Below, one piece after another: positions 52,982 to 61,837 of a stretch of DNA of 64,000 bases. The position numbers and the translations under genes were made by a program. Below the pieces are notes generated by a model. The model ran no database searches, was not told the DNA's origin, and saw only the letters and a program-made list of their open reading frames with translations. Each line of letters begins with the position of its first letter. Position 1 is the stretch's first letter. The stretch covers positions 141,601 to 205,600 of the forward strand of contig NZ_PENI01000016.1 of assembly GCF_003688995.1 (NCBI RefSeq). The letters run 5' to 3'. The stretch comes from Streptomyces shenzhenensis. Its GTDB lineage: Bacteria; Actinomycetota; Actinomycetes; Streptomycetales; Streptomycetaceae.

Positions 52982-55900
52982 TGGAACCCGTGGCCATCGT
53001 CGGCATCGACTGCAGATTCCCGGGGGCGCCCGACACCGGCGCCTACTGGGACCTGCTGATGCGCGGCGCAGACGGGGTGGGGGAGGTGCCACGGCAGCGG
53101 TGGGACGTCACGGAGTTCCACTCGCAGGCCGGGGAGGAAGGACGCACCAACACCACCGAGGGCGGCTTCATCGCCGACCCGGACGCCTTCGACAACGAGT
53201 TCTTCACCATCTCCCCGCGCGAGGCCGCCGCCATGGACCCCCAGCAGCGGCTGCTGCTGCAGTCCGCGTGGCGGGCGGTCGAGGACGCGGGGATCGCGCC
53301 GCGGAACCTCGCCGGCACCCGGACCGGGGTCTACGTCGGCATCATGGGCAACGAGTGGGCGCACCTGCACCTCACCGACTACGCCAACGTCACCGCCCAG
53401 GTCGGCTCCGGCAACGGCTACTGCATGACCGCCAACCGGATCTCGTACCACCTGGACCTGAAGGGCCCGAGCCTCGCCGTCGACACCGCCTGCTCCTCCT
53501 CGCTGGTCGCCGCGCATCTCGCGGTGAACGCCCTGCTGGCCGAGGAGTGCGACCACGCGCTCGTCGGCGGCGTCAACGTGAGCCTCACCCCGGCCCTGTC
53601 GATCTTCTACACCCAGGCCGGGCTCTCCGCCCCCGACGGGCGCTGCAAGCCGTTCAGCAGCGAGGCGAACGGCATCGGCCGCGGCGAGGGCGTCGGCACG
53701 GTCGTGCTGCGCAGGCTGCGGGACGCGCTCGCCGACGGCCAGCGCGTGTACGCCGTCATCCGCGGCACCGCCGTCAACCAGGACGGCCGCAGCAACGGGC
53801 TGACCGCGCCCAACCGGTGGGCCCAGCAGGAGGTGCTCGGCGCCGCCTACCACAGGGCCGGGGTCGAGCCCGCCGACGTGGTCTTCACCGAGGCGCACGG
53901 CACCGGCACCGGCCTCGGCGACATGATGGAGGTCAAGGCGCTCGGCCACCACCACGCCGGCCGCAGCGGCAGGCCCATGGCGCTCGGCTCGGTCAAGGGC
54001 AACCTCGGCCACACCGAGGGCGCCGCCGGCATCGCCGGGCTGATCAAGGTCGCCCTGTCACTGCACCACCGGGTGGTCCCCGCCAGCCGCTACGCGGCCA
54101 AGGAGAGCAAGCAGCTCAAACTGCGCGACCACGGGCTGCGGCTGCTGAAGGCACCGCTGCGGCTGCCCACGGGACCCATCGTCGCCGGACTCAGCAGCTT
54201 CGGCATGGGCGGCACCAACGCCCACGCCGTCCTGGAGTCCGCGCCCGCCGCCCGCCCCGAACCGGCCGACGGCGCCGCGCCCGGCGGCATCGGCGCCGCC
54301 GTCTTCACCCTCACCGCGCCGAACGCCGACGCGCTGCGCCGCAACCTGCTGGCCCAGGCGGACGCGGTAGCGGCCCGCCGGGTGCCGCTGGGCCCGCTGG
54401 CCAGATCCAGCAACCGGGTCAAGACCGGCCACCGGCACCGCTTCGCGACCGCCGCCACGGACACCCGTGAACTCGTCGCCGCGCTGCGCGAGTCGGCCGA
54501 CGATCCCGATCTGCTGGCCCGGCTCTCCGCTCCTCCCGCCGGCCGGCCCCGCATCGCGTTCCTGTTCACCGGACAGGGCGCGCAGCACCCGCGGATGACC
54601 GCCGCACTGTACGCGCAGTCGCCGCTGTACCGGCGCTTCCTCGACGAGGCCGACGCCGCGCTGCTCCCGCACACCGGGCGGTCCGTGCGCGACCTGATCC
54701 TCACCGGCGACGACGCGGTGCACGGCACCCGGTGGACGCAGCCCGCACTGTTCGCCGTCGGCTACGCCCTCGGCCGGACCCTGACGGAACTCGGCGTGCG
54801 CCCCGGCATGCTCCTCGGTCACAGCGTCGGCGAGTTCGCCGCCGCCGTCCTGGCCCGGGCGCTCCCGCTGGACGGCGCCGCCCGGCTGGTCGCCGCCCGC
54901 GGCGCCCTGATGCAGGAACTCCCCGCGGGCGGCGGCATGCTGTCCGTTCGGGCCGCCCGGGCTGACCTGGCCGCGTGGCTCGAGCCCGAACCCCTGGTCG
55001 GCGTCGCCGCGGTCAACGGCCCCACCGCCACCGTGCTCTCCGGCGACCTGGCGGCCCTGGAACGCATCGGCGCCGCGATCGCCGCCGAGGGAATCACCAC
55101 CCGCAGACTCCAGGTGTCGCACGCGTTCCACTCACCGCTGATGCGGCCCGTACTGGCCCGCTTCGCGGAGATAGCCGACGAGATCGGCGGCACGGTGCCG
55201 GAGCTCCCGGTGTACTCGACCGTACGCGGCCGGGTGCTCGACGGCGAGGCGATGGACGCCCCGTACTGGGTCGAACACATCGGCGCCACCGTGCTGTTCG
55301 CGGACGCCGCCGAGGCGCTGCTCGCCGCGGACCCGACCCACCTGGTGGAGCTCGGCCCGCAGCCGGTGCTCTCCGGGATGGTGCGCCGCCTCGACCGGCC
55401 CGCCGCGGGCGCGGGCCCGGCACATGTCCTGCCGGTGCGCGGCCCCGAGTCCGCCGGCCGGGACCTCGCCGAGGCCCTCGCCGCGCTGTACCGCGGCGGC
55501 GTCGAACCCGACTGGGACGCCGCGTACCCACCCGGGGAACGCATTGCGCACCCGCTGCCGCCGTACGCCTTCTCCACCCGGACCCGCTACTGGGCGAGGC
55601 ATTCCGTGCGGACCACGGGACCGGCGGCCGGGCCCGCGGCCCCGGCGTCCGTCGCGCACCGGGAACCGGAGACCACCGCGGCCTCCGCCGCCGTCCGCAC
55701 CCTGGACCGGCCCGGCGGCCCGGCGGACCCGGTCGCGGACGCCGTCCTCGACGCCGTCCGACAGGTCGGCGGCTACGCCGACGCCGAGATCGGCCCGCAC
55801 GACCGGCTCTACGAGGACCTCGGCTTCGACTCCGTCATGATCATGGAACTGAAGAACCGGCTGGAGGCCCGGCTCGCCGGTGTCGCCGGCCTGACGGTCC

Positions 55901-56040
55901 AGGACCTGCTGCCCCGGCTCTCCTCCGTCGGCGACCTCGTCGCCTTCCTGCGCGAATCCGGCGCGGCGCCGCCCGGTCCCGCGCACCACGGCGACAGCCA
56001 GGAGAACCCGGCGTTCAGGGAAGAGGAGAGGACGGCATGA
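52981..56040 (+). CDS. Type I polyketide synthase, single module KS-AT-ACP
   Basis: 1019 residues. The KS occupies residues 1-425, with active-site Cys in AVDTACSSSLVAAHLAVNAL near 168, EAHGTGTGLGD near 304 and KGNLGHTEGAAG near 340. The AT occupies about 520-830: FLFTGQGAQHPRM near 524, GHSVGEFAAAVLARA near 612, and SHAFHSPLMRPVL near 711. HAFH indicates malonyl-CoA. The ACP is at about 920-1000, with LYEDLGFDSVMIMELKNRLE near 945. No KR, DH, ER or TE domain is present, so one extension gives a beta-ketoacyl-ACP, as 3-acyl tetronate formation needs. The real start is the ATG at 52981, not the earlier in-frame codons that overlap the ACP gene. Confidence 0.95.
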   Translation: MEPVAIVGIDCRFPGAPDTGAYWDLLMRGADGVGEVPRQRWDVTEFHSQAGEEGRTNTTEGGFIADPDAFDNEFFTISPREAAAMDPQQRLLLQSAWRAVEDAGIAPRNLAGTRTGVYVGIMGNEWAHLHLTDYANVTAQVGSGNGYCMTANRISYHLDLKGPSLAVDTACSSSLVAAHLAVNALLAEECDHALVGGVNVSLTPALSIFYTQAGLSAPDGRCKPFSSEANGIGRGEGVGTVVLRRLRDALADGQRVYAVIRGTAVNQDGRSNGLTAPNRWAQQEVLGAAYHRAGVEPADVVFTEAHGTGTGLGDMMEVKALGHHHAGRSGRPMALGSVKGNLGHTEGAAGIAGLIKVALSLHHRVVPASRYAAKESKQLKLRDHGLRLLKAPLRLPTGPIVAGLSSFGMGGTNAHAVLESAPAARPEPADGAAPGGIGAAVFTLTAPNADALRRNLLAQADAVAARRVPLGPLARSSNRVKTGHRHRFATAATDTRELVAALRESADDPDLLARLSAPPAGRPRIAFLFTGQGAQHPRMTAALYAQSPLYRRFLDEADAALLPHTGRSVRDLILTGDDAVHGTRWTQPALFAVGYALGRTLTELGVRPGMLLGHSVGEFAAAVLARALPLDGAARLVAARGALMQELPAGGGMLSVRAARADLAAWLEPEPLVGVAAVNGPTATVLSGDLAALERIGAAIAAEGITTRRLQVSHAFHSPLMRPVLARFAEIADEIGGTVPELPVYSTVRGRVLDGEAMDAPYWVEHIGATVLFADAAEALLAADPTHLVELGPQPVLSGMVRRLDRPAAGAGPAHVLPVRGPESAGRDLAEALAALYRGGVEPDWDAAYPPGERIAHPLPPYAFSTRTRYWARHSVRTTGPAAGPAAPASVAHREPETTAASAAVRTLDRPGGPADPVADAVLDAVRQVGGYADAEIGPHDRLYEDLGFDSVMIMELKNRLEARLAGVAGLTVQDLLPRLSSVGDLVAFLRESGAAPPGPAHHGDSQENPAFREEERTA

Positions 56041-57068
56041 CCACCCCGACGACTGCGACCAGCCATCTCGCCGCCATCGGCACCGCGCTGCCCGGAGACC
56101 CGGTGGACAACGCCACCCTGGCCAAGGTGCTCGGCATCAACGAGGAGTGGATCGAGGTCTTCATCGGCACCAGGACGCGGTACTTCGCCCGGGACCTCGG
56201 CACCGGAGTGGTGCGCTGGTCGCTCGCCGACCTGTGCGCGCAGGCCGCCGAGCGGGCACTCGCCGCCCCCGGCACCGACCCGTCCGAGATCGAGTTCATC
56301 GTGCTCGGCACCGCCACCCCCGACACCCTGATGCCCGCCACCGTCAACCATGTCGCCGATCAGCTCGGCCTGGACCAGGTGCCCACCTTCCAGCTCCAGT
56401 CCGGCTGCGCCGGCGCCGTACAGGCCCTCGGCGTCGCCCAGGCGATGATCGCCTCCGGCCAGTACCGCACCGGCCTCGTCATCGGCGGCGACGTGTGCAG
56501 CAAACACCTCGACCTGGGGCGCGACGTGTCCGGCGCCGCCCCCGGCGACCTCGTCAACTACGTCCTGTTCGGCGACGGAGCCGGCGCGGCCGTCCTCACC
56601 GACGAGCCGCGCGGACAGCGCGTCGCGCTGCGCCACGTCCTCAACCGCTTCACCGGACTGGGCCGCAAGCCAGGTCAGATCATCGAGTGGTTCGGGCTCG
56701 CCGACCGGTACGACGACCGGCAGGCCCTCACCGAGGACTACAAGGCCATCGAGGAGTCCGTGCCCGTCATGGCCGGCGAGATCCTCTGGGAGATGCTCGG
56801 CGAACTCGACTGGGACGCCGACCAGCTCGACTATCTGCTGCCGCCCCAGCTGTCCGGCCGGATGACCCGCCGGATCACCGAGGAACTCGACGTGCCGGCC
56901 GCGCAGGACGTCTCGTGCGTCGCGGACACCGGCAACAACGGGAACGCCCTGCCCTTCCTGCAGATCGAGAAGTTGCTGGAGCGGATGACCGACGGCGAGC
57001 GGGCCCTCGCGGTCGCCGTGGAGTCCAGCAAGTGGATCAAGGCCGGTTTCGCCCTGGAGAAGATATGA
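56037..57068 (+). CDS. KAS III-like protein, tetronate-type condensing enzyme
   Basis: 343 residues with the FabH fold. The nucleophile cysteine is in TFQLQSGCAGAVQALGVAQA near residue 120, and YVLFGDGAGAAVLTDE near residue 178 is family-typical. The segment aligned with the HQAN of FabH reads LLPPQLSGRM (near residue 270), so the usual catalytic histidine is a proline; the following GNNGNA keeps the asparagine region. Tetronate clusters encode a KAS III-like protein (RkD, Agg3 and relatives) that joins glyceryl-ACP to the beta-ketoacyl thioester and closes the ring. ATG 56037 overlaps the PKS stop, with AGAGGAGAGG upstream. It overlaps the next ACP gene too. Confidence 0.88.
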   Translation: MTTPTTATSHLAAIGTALPGDPVDNATLAKVLGINEEWIEVFIGTRTRYFARDLGTGVVRWSLADLCAQAAERALAAPGTDPSEIEFIVLGTATPDTLMPATVNHVADQLGLDQVPTFQLQSGCAGAVQALGVAQAMIASGQYRTGLVIGGDVCSKHLDLGRDVSGAAPGDLVNYVLFGDGAGAAVLTDEPRGQRVALRHVLNRFTGLGRKPGQIIEWFGLADRYDDRQALTEDYKAIEESVPVMAGEILWEMLGELDWDADQLDYLLPPQLSGRMTRRITEELDVPAAQDVSCVADTGNNGNALPFLQIEKLLERMTDGERALAVAVESSKWIKAGFALEKI

Positions 57069-57331
57069 GCATCGACGGCACCGCCCCCGCGCCCGCCACG
57101 GGCGGCTTCACCCTCGACGACTACGTCCGGCTCGTCAACGACGAGATCGGCATGCCGCTCGCCCCCGCGCAGGTGGCCGCCGACTTCGACGAACTGCCCG
57201 ACTGGGACTCGCTGTACCTGCTCAAGCTGGTCACCGCCCTGGAAGCCGCCATCGGCCGCAAGGTCCCGGTCGGCAGGGTCCTGGAGGCCCGCAGCCTCAA
57301 GGAGATCTACGAGCTGGCGGTGACCGGGTGA
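57065..57331 (+). CDS. Acyl carrier protein for the glyceryl unit
   Basis: 88 residues. The carrier serine is in FDELPDWDSLYLLKLVTALE near residue 46, with D-S-L in place of the LDS of typical PKS ACPs. GRKVPVGRVLEARSLKEIYE follows. The WDSLYLLKLV pattern is found in stand-alone ACPs that accept glyceryl from FkbH enzymes (Agg2-like). It overlaps the KAS III-like gene by four bases and the acyltransferase gene by four, forming one translational unit. Confidence 0.9.
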   Translation: MSIDGTAPAPATGGFTLDDYVRLVNDEIGMPLAPAQVAADFDELPDWDSLYLLKLVTALEAAIGRKVPVGRVLEARSLKEIYELAVTG

Positions 57332-58188
57332 GCACCACCGCCGAGGCCGTACGGCGCCGCCGCCACACCCTGTACTTCCTGGAGTGGGCGGCGGCCCAGC
57401 GGCCCGTGCACCTGGACACCGACGTCGACATGACCCGGGTCCAGGCGCACCGCGCCGCCGCCCGCGACAACGGCCGGCGCTACTCGGTGGTCAGCTATCT
57501 GCTGTACGCGGCCGGGCGGGTCCTCGACCGGCACCCGGAGGCGAACGCCGTCATGGCACCCGGCTGGCCCGCACTGCTGCGCCGGCCGAGGATCGTCCGC
57601 TTCGACGGCGTCACCGCCAAGGTGGCCCTGGACCGGCCCGTCGAGGGCGAACGCACCGTCCTCTCGGCGCTCGTGCCCGGTCTGGAGGCGGCGAACCTGC
57701 GCGAGATCCAGCAGCGCATCGACCGCTACCGGGGCGAACAGGCCGCCGAACTCCCCGAGTTCAAGGGCGTACGGATGCTGGGCCGGCTCCCGGTCCCGCT
57801 CGGCAGGGCCGCCTTCGCCGCGGCCCTGCGCGATCCGCACCGGCGCGCCGGCGTGTTCGGCACCGTCTCGGTCAGCTCGCTCGGCCACGGGACCGTCGAC
57901 GGCTTCCACTCGGCCGGCGGCACCGCCGTGACCCTCTGCGCGGGCCGCGTCGTGGACCGTGCGGTGGTCCGCGACGGCGCCGTGGTGCCCGCGCCGATGA
58001 TGCGGCTCGGCCTCACCTTCGACCACCGGGTGATCGACGGCGCGACGGCGGCCGACGTGCTGTCCGATCTCCACCACACGATGGAGACCTTCGATGACGG
58101 CACCTGGGCGCCGGACCCCGGGCCGGACCCTCGGCGAACCGATCGCGATCTGCGGCCCCTCGGCGGGCTGGAGCAGGGTACGCGCTGA
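57328..58188 (+). CDS. 2-oxoacid dehydrogenase E2-type acyltransferase (Agg4-like), no lipoyl domain
   Basis: 286 residues consisting only of the catalytic domain of dihydrolipoamide acyltransferases. The catalytic motif is LGLTFDHRVIDGATAADVLS near residue 230 (DHRxxDG). PEANAVMAPGWPALLRRPRI near residue 70 and FGTVSVSSLGHGTVDGFHSA near residue 178 match the channel-lining segments. The lipoyl and peripheral-subunit-binding domains are absent, as in tetronate acyltransferases (Agg4, QmnD3). There the enzyme acetylates the ring hydroxymethyl group before elimination to an exocyclic methylene. The 3' end overlaps the PPTase gene by 95 bases. Confidence 0.88.
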   Translation: MSTTAEAVRRRRHTLYFLEWAAAQRPVHLDTDVDMTRVQAHRAAARDNGRRYSVVSYLLYAAGRVLDRHPEANAVMAPGWPALLRRPRIVRFDGVTAKVALDRPVEGERTVLSALVPGLEAANLREIQQRIDRYRGEQAAELPEFKGVRMLGRLPVPLGRAAFAAALRDPHRRAGVFGTVSVSSLGHGTVDGFHSAGGTAVTLCAGRVVDRAVVRDGAVVPAPMMRLGLTFDHRVIDGATAADVLSDLHHTMETFDDGTWAPDPGPDPRRTDRDLRPLGGLEQGTR

Positions 58189-58954
58189 CCTGGACCGGCA
58201 CGGGGCCGCGGTGCTCTGCGCCCGCCAGGACGACTGGCGGCCCGAAGGGGCGGGCGCACGGCGGCTGCGCGCGCTCCTCGGCCGGGACTGGGAGCGCTAC
58301 CGGGAACTGACGCACCCGAAGGCCCGTACCCGGTTCGCCGCCTCCCGCGTCCTGCTGAAGTTCGCCGCCGCGGCGGCGCTCGGCGTACGGCCCCAGTCCG
58401 TCGAACTCGGCTACGGCCTCACCGGCCGCCCCTGCCTGCGCGGCTACGACGGGCTGCACATCAGCCTCAGCCACACCGATGACCTGCTGCTGGTCGGCCT
58501 CGCCGGCGACGGCACCATCGGCGTCGACGCCGAGCGCACCGACCGCGTCCTGTACGGTTCCGGACTCGGCCGGCACATGTGCACCCCGTACGAGGCTCAG
58601 CGGATCGAGGCCCTGCCGGCCGCGGAGCGCAACCCCGCCCTGCTGCGCCTGTGGACCCTGAAGGAGGCCTACAGCAAGGCCATCGGCCTCGGCATGCTGT
58701 TCCCCTTCACCGACTTCGGCTTCAGCCCGGACGGCGCGCCCACGGACGTGCTGCGCCCCGACGGCACCCCCGGCACGGTCGGCGCCTGGGCCTTCCACAC
58801 CGTGTCGTTCGCCGGCCGCTACACCCTGGGCGTCGCGGTCGGCGACGCCGGATTCGGCCGCACCGCGGACCTGGCCGCGGCCACGGCACTCGACCCGGCC
58901 ATCGTCGACGCCCTGGTCGCGGCGCTGGACGAGGACGAACCGCAGGCACGCTGA
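58094..58954 (+). CDS. Sfp-type 4'-phosphopantetheinyl transferase
   Basis: 286 residues. Conserved blocks are HISLSHTDDLLLVGLAGDGT near residue 128, IGVDAERTDRVLYG near residue 148 (magnesium Asp) and RLWTLKEAYSKAIGLGMLF near residue 185 (WxxKEA). It adds the phosphopantetheine arm to carrier proteins. ATG 58094 lies inside the acyltransferase gene, with GGAGA six bases upstream; the long overlap means tight co-expression. It probably activates the two free ACPs and the PKS ACP of this cluster. Confidence 0.93.
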   Translation: MTAPGRRTPGRTLGEPIAICGPSAGWSRVRADLDRHGAAVLCARQDDWRPEGAGARRLRALLGRDWERYRELTHPKARTRFAASRVLLKFAAAAALGVRPQSVELGYGLTGRPCLRGYDGLHISLSHTDDLLLVGLAGDGTIGVDAERTDRVLYGSGLGRHMCTPYEAQRIEALPAAERNPALLRLWTLKEAYSKAIGLGMLFPFTDFGFSPDGAPTDVLRPDGTPGTVGAWAFHTVSFAGRYTLGVAVGDAGFGRTADLAAATALDPAIVDALVAALDEDEPQAR

Positions 58955-58978
58955 GCGCTCCGCCGGACAGGCCGCGAT

Positions 58979-59052
58979 GTGCCGTCGGTCGCCCGCGGCA
59001 CCGTCGTGGCCGGTCGCGCAGACCACCCGCGCCCCTTCGGGGCGCGGGTGGT
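58979..59052. terminator. Dispersed intergenic repeat, copy B, with bidirectional terminator
   Basis: Starts GTGCCGTCGGTCGCCCGCGG as in copy A (43429). It ends in a strong hairpin, ACCACCCGCGCCC / GGGCGCGGGTGGT with a CTTCG loop (59022-59052), between the converging PPTase and large SARP genes. Confidence 0.85.
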
Positions 59053-59054
59053 TC

Positions 59055-61829
59055 TCATGCGGCTCGTCGGGTCGGTTGTGCCGGGTGGAACAGCCAGACG
59101 CCGGGGCGGACTTCGAGGGGGATCGAGGCCACAGCGGCCGGCCGGCCGGACCCGAGTGCCGTGCGCAGGGCGAAGGCCGTGCGTCGGGCGTACTCGCTCC
59201 AGCGGTGGTCGCCGGCCGAGCGCGCGGCGCTCTCGCACTCCGCCAGGCGGGCCAGCGCCTCCTCGTGGCGGCCCTCGCGCTGCGCCACCAGGGCCAGTCC
59301 GCGCAGCGACTCCGCCGCGCCACGCACGTCACCGGCCGGCCGGCTCACCGACAGGGCACGCGCATAGCCCCGCCCGGCCCCGCCGACGTGCCCCATCGCG
59401 AGGAGCGCGTCCGCCTCGGCGGACAGACAGCGGCCCGCCGCCGCCCGGTCACCGTGCCGGACGAACAGGTGCCAGGCGAGGTGGTACCGGTCGACGGCCT
59501 GCGCGGTCCGGTGGCGCTGCCAGGACAGGTCGCCGAGGGACCGCAGGATCACGGCCTCCGCGTGGACGTCGCCGGACCTGCGGGCCGCGTCCAGCGCGAG
59601 GTCGTGCGTCGACTCCCACGCGTCCCACAGGGCGCCCGCCTCGTAGTAGCCGGCCGCGGCCGAGGCCAGGGCGCAGCACAGCCGCCACAGCCCGGCCGCA
59701 TGGGCCTGCCGCACGGCCTCCGACAGACCCGCCGACTCCTCCTGGAACCACCGCAGCGGTGCGCCACCGACCACCTCCTCGGGCGAGATCCCGGCCACGG
59801 GCTCGGCCTCGTGGGCGAGCCGGTCCCGGCCGGGCGCCAGTTGCGCGTCGGCGTGCCGGGCCAGCGCCAGGTAGGCGCGGCACAGCCGTGCCACGGCCGC
59901 GGTGCCCTCCTGCGGTGACTCCTCGGCCGACACGTCGAGGGCCAGCGAGCGCAGCAGCGCGTGGAAGCCGTAGCGCACGGGGGCCAGCCGCCCCGGCCGC
60001 CGCCGCGCCTCCAGCAGATGGGCCTGCACCAGCCGCTCGGTGAGCCGCTCGGCCCGCGCCGGGTCCGCGCCGAGCAGCGCGGTCGCGGTCCAGGGCGCGA
60101 AGTCCGGCAGCGGGGCCAGCCCGAGCAGCCGGAAGGCGTGCCGGGCCTCCTCGTCCACGTCGTGGTAGGCGGTCAGCAGAGTGCCGCGTACGTCGAGGTC
60201 GCCGAGGGCGAGCGTGGCCAGCCGGGTGCGCTCGTCGCGCAGCCGCCGGGCGAGCCCGGCGGCGGTCCAGTGCGGGCGGGCCGCGAGCCCGGCGGCGGCC
60301 ACCCGAAGGGCCAGCGGCAGCCGTCCGCACAGCCGGGCGATCTCCGCCGCCGCCTCCGGCTCGTCCCGCATCCGCTCGCCGCCGCACGCCGCGAGCAGTG
60401 CCTCGGCCTCGGGCGCGGAGAGCACGTCGAGGGTCAGCCGTCGCACGCTCTCCAGCGCGCCGAGCACCTGACGGCTGGTCAGGATCACCGTGCTGTCGGG
60501 CAGCGCCGACAGCACCGGCCGGACCTGCGCCTCCGAGACGGCGTCGTCCAGGACGACGAGCATCCTGCGGCCCTCGGCGCGCCGGTGCAGCAGCTCCGCG
60601 AGCTCCGCCTCCGACGACGGCAGCGGCGGTGCCGCGGCGGTGTCCTCTTCCGCCGCTGTGGCCTGCGGCCCGCGCAGCCGTCGCAGCAGGGTCGCCATGG
60701 CGGTCCTCGGTTCGACGGCCCGCCCGCCGGCGTCCCGCAGTGTCACGAGGATCCGTCCGTCGGGGAACCGGTCGGCGGCGCCGTGGGCCAGTCGCACGGC
60801 GAGCGCCGTCTTTCCGGCGCCCGCCCGGCCCGACAGCACGAGCACCCGGTTCCGGCCGGCCGGCTCGTCCCCCAGCAGCCGCTCACCGAGGGCCAGTTGG
60901 TCCTCGCGTCCGGTGAAGTCCGCCACGGCCGGCGGCAGCCACACCGTGGGCCCCGCGTCCCGTACGCCGCCCGCGGGTCCGTCGGCCGGCCCGCCGGGCG
61001 CCCCGGCGGCCGGGCGCCCGCCGGATCCGCCCACCGGTACGAGCCGGCGTTCCGGCTCGCCGTGCCGGGCCAGCGACGGGTCGGAGGCGAGGATCCGCTC
61101 CTGGAGCCTGCTCAGCACCGGCCCGGGCTCCACCCCCAACTCGTCGACGAGCGAGCGCCGCGCCCGCTGATAGACGTGCAGGGCGTCGGACTGCCGGCCG
61201 GACCGGTAGAGCGCCACCATCAGATGACAGTGCAGCGTCTCGCGCAGCGGGTGTTCGTGTGCCAGGGCCATCAGCTCACCGACCAGTTCCTGGTGCAGCC
61301 CGAGCCGCAGATCGGCGGAGATCCGCTGTTCCAGCACCTCCGCGCGCAGCTCGTTCAGCCGGATCGCGGAGGTCTCCAGCGTGGGGCCGTGCGGTATGCC
61401 CGAGAGCGCGGGGCCCGTCCACAGCCCCAGCGCGCGGCCGAGCGCCCGCGACGCGGCCTCGTACTCGTGCCGGCCGTAGGCGGCCCGGCCCTCGGCCCGC
61501 AGCGACTCGAAGACGGCCAGGTCCAGTTCCGCCGCGTCGGCCCGCATCAGGTAGCCGGGCGGCCGGGTCAGCAGCGGCTGCTCCGCGCCGGTCTCCGCCA
61601 CGGTGCCGTCGGGGCCCGCCAGCAGGGCCTTGCGCAGCTGGGACACATACACCTGGAGGGTGGTGGTGGCCGTGCGTGGTGGTTGTGCACCCCACAGTTC
61701 GTCGATCAGAGTATGGGTGGACACCACCGTGTTGCGCTGTACCAACAGGGTGGCGAGGACCGCGCGTGGCTTGGCCGCGGACGGCATACGAGGCGTCATG
61801 TGCACGGGGCCGAGTACTCGGTATCGCAT
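59055..61829 (-). CDS. Large SARP regulator with NB-ARC and TPR domains (AfsR type)
   Basis: 924 residues from ATG 61829. Residues 1-255 are the SARP part: winged helix MRYRVLGPVHMTPRMPSAAK and LQVYVSQLRKALLAGPDG, then BTAD with LVGELMALAHEHPLRETLHC and VDELGVEPGPVLSRLQERIL. An NB-ARC ATPase follows: Walker A VLSGRAGAGKTALAVRLAHG near residue 332, and MLVVLDDAVSEAQVRPVLSA (Walker B) near residue 430. The C-terminal third has TPR-like helices (EAVILRSLGDLSWQRHRTAQ, AESLRGLALVAQREGRHEEA). Its start is nine bases after the AfsA gene stop, so they form one operon. It probably controls the biosynthetic genes. Confidence 0.92.
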   Translation of the reverse strand: MRYRVLGPVHMTPRMPSAAKPRAVLATLLVQRNTVVSTHTLIDELWGAQPPRTATTTLQVYVSQLRKALLAGPDGTVAETGAEQPLLTRPPGYLMRADAAELDLAVFESLRAEGRAAYGRHEYEAASRALGRALGLWTGPALSGIPHGPTLETSAIRLNELRAEVLEQRISADLRLGLHQELVGELMALAHEHPLRETLHCHLMVALYRSGRQSDALHVYQRARRSLVDELGVEPGPVLSRLQERILASDPSLARHGEPERRLVPVGGSGGRPAAGAPGGPADGPAGGVRDAGPTVWLPPAVADFTGREDQLALGERLLGDEPAGRNRVLVLSGRAGAGKTALAVRLAHGAADRFPDGRILVTLRDAGGRAVEPRTAMATLLRRLRGPQATAAEEDTAAAPPLPSSEAELAELLHRRAEGRRMLVVLDDAVSEAQVRPVLSALPDSTVILTSRQVLGALESVRRLTLDVLSAPEAEALLAACGGERMRDEPEAAAEIARLCGRLPLALRVAAAGLAARPHWTAAGLARRLRDERTRLATLALGDLDVRGTLLTAYHDVDEEARHAFRLLGLAPLPDFAPWTATALLGADPARAERLTERLVQAHLLEARRRPGRLAPVRYGFHALLRSLALDVSAEESPQEGTAAVARLCRAYLALARHADAQLAPGRDRLAHEAEPVAGISPEEVVGGAPLRWFQEESAGLSEAVRQAHAAGLWRLCCALASAAAGYYEAGALWDAWESTHDLALDAARRSGDVHAEAVILRSLGDLSWQRHRTAQAVDRYHLAWHLFVRHGDRAAAGRCLSAEADALLAMGHVGGAGRGYARALSVSRPAGDVRGAAESLRGLALVAQREGRHEEALARLAECESAARSAGDHRWSEYARRTAFALRTALGSGRPAAVASIPLEVRPGVWLFHPAQPTRRAA

Positions 61830-61837
61830 CGCGCGCC

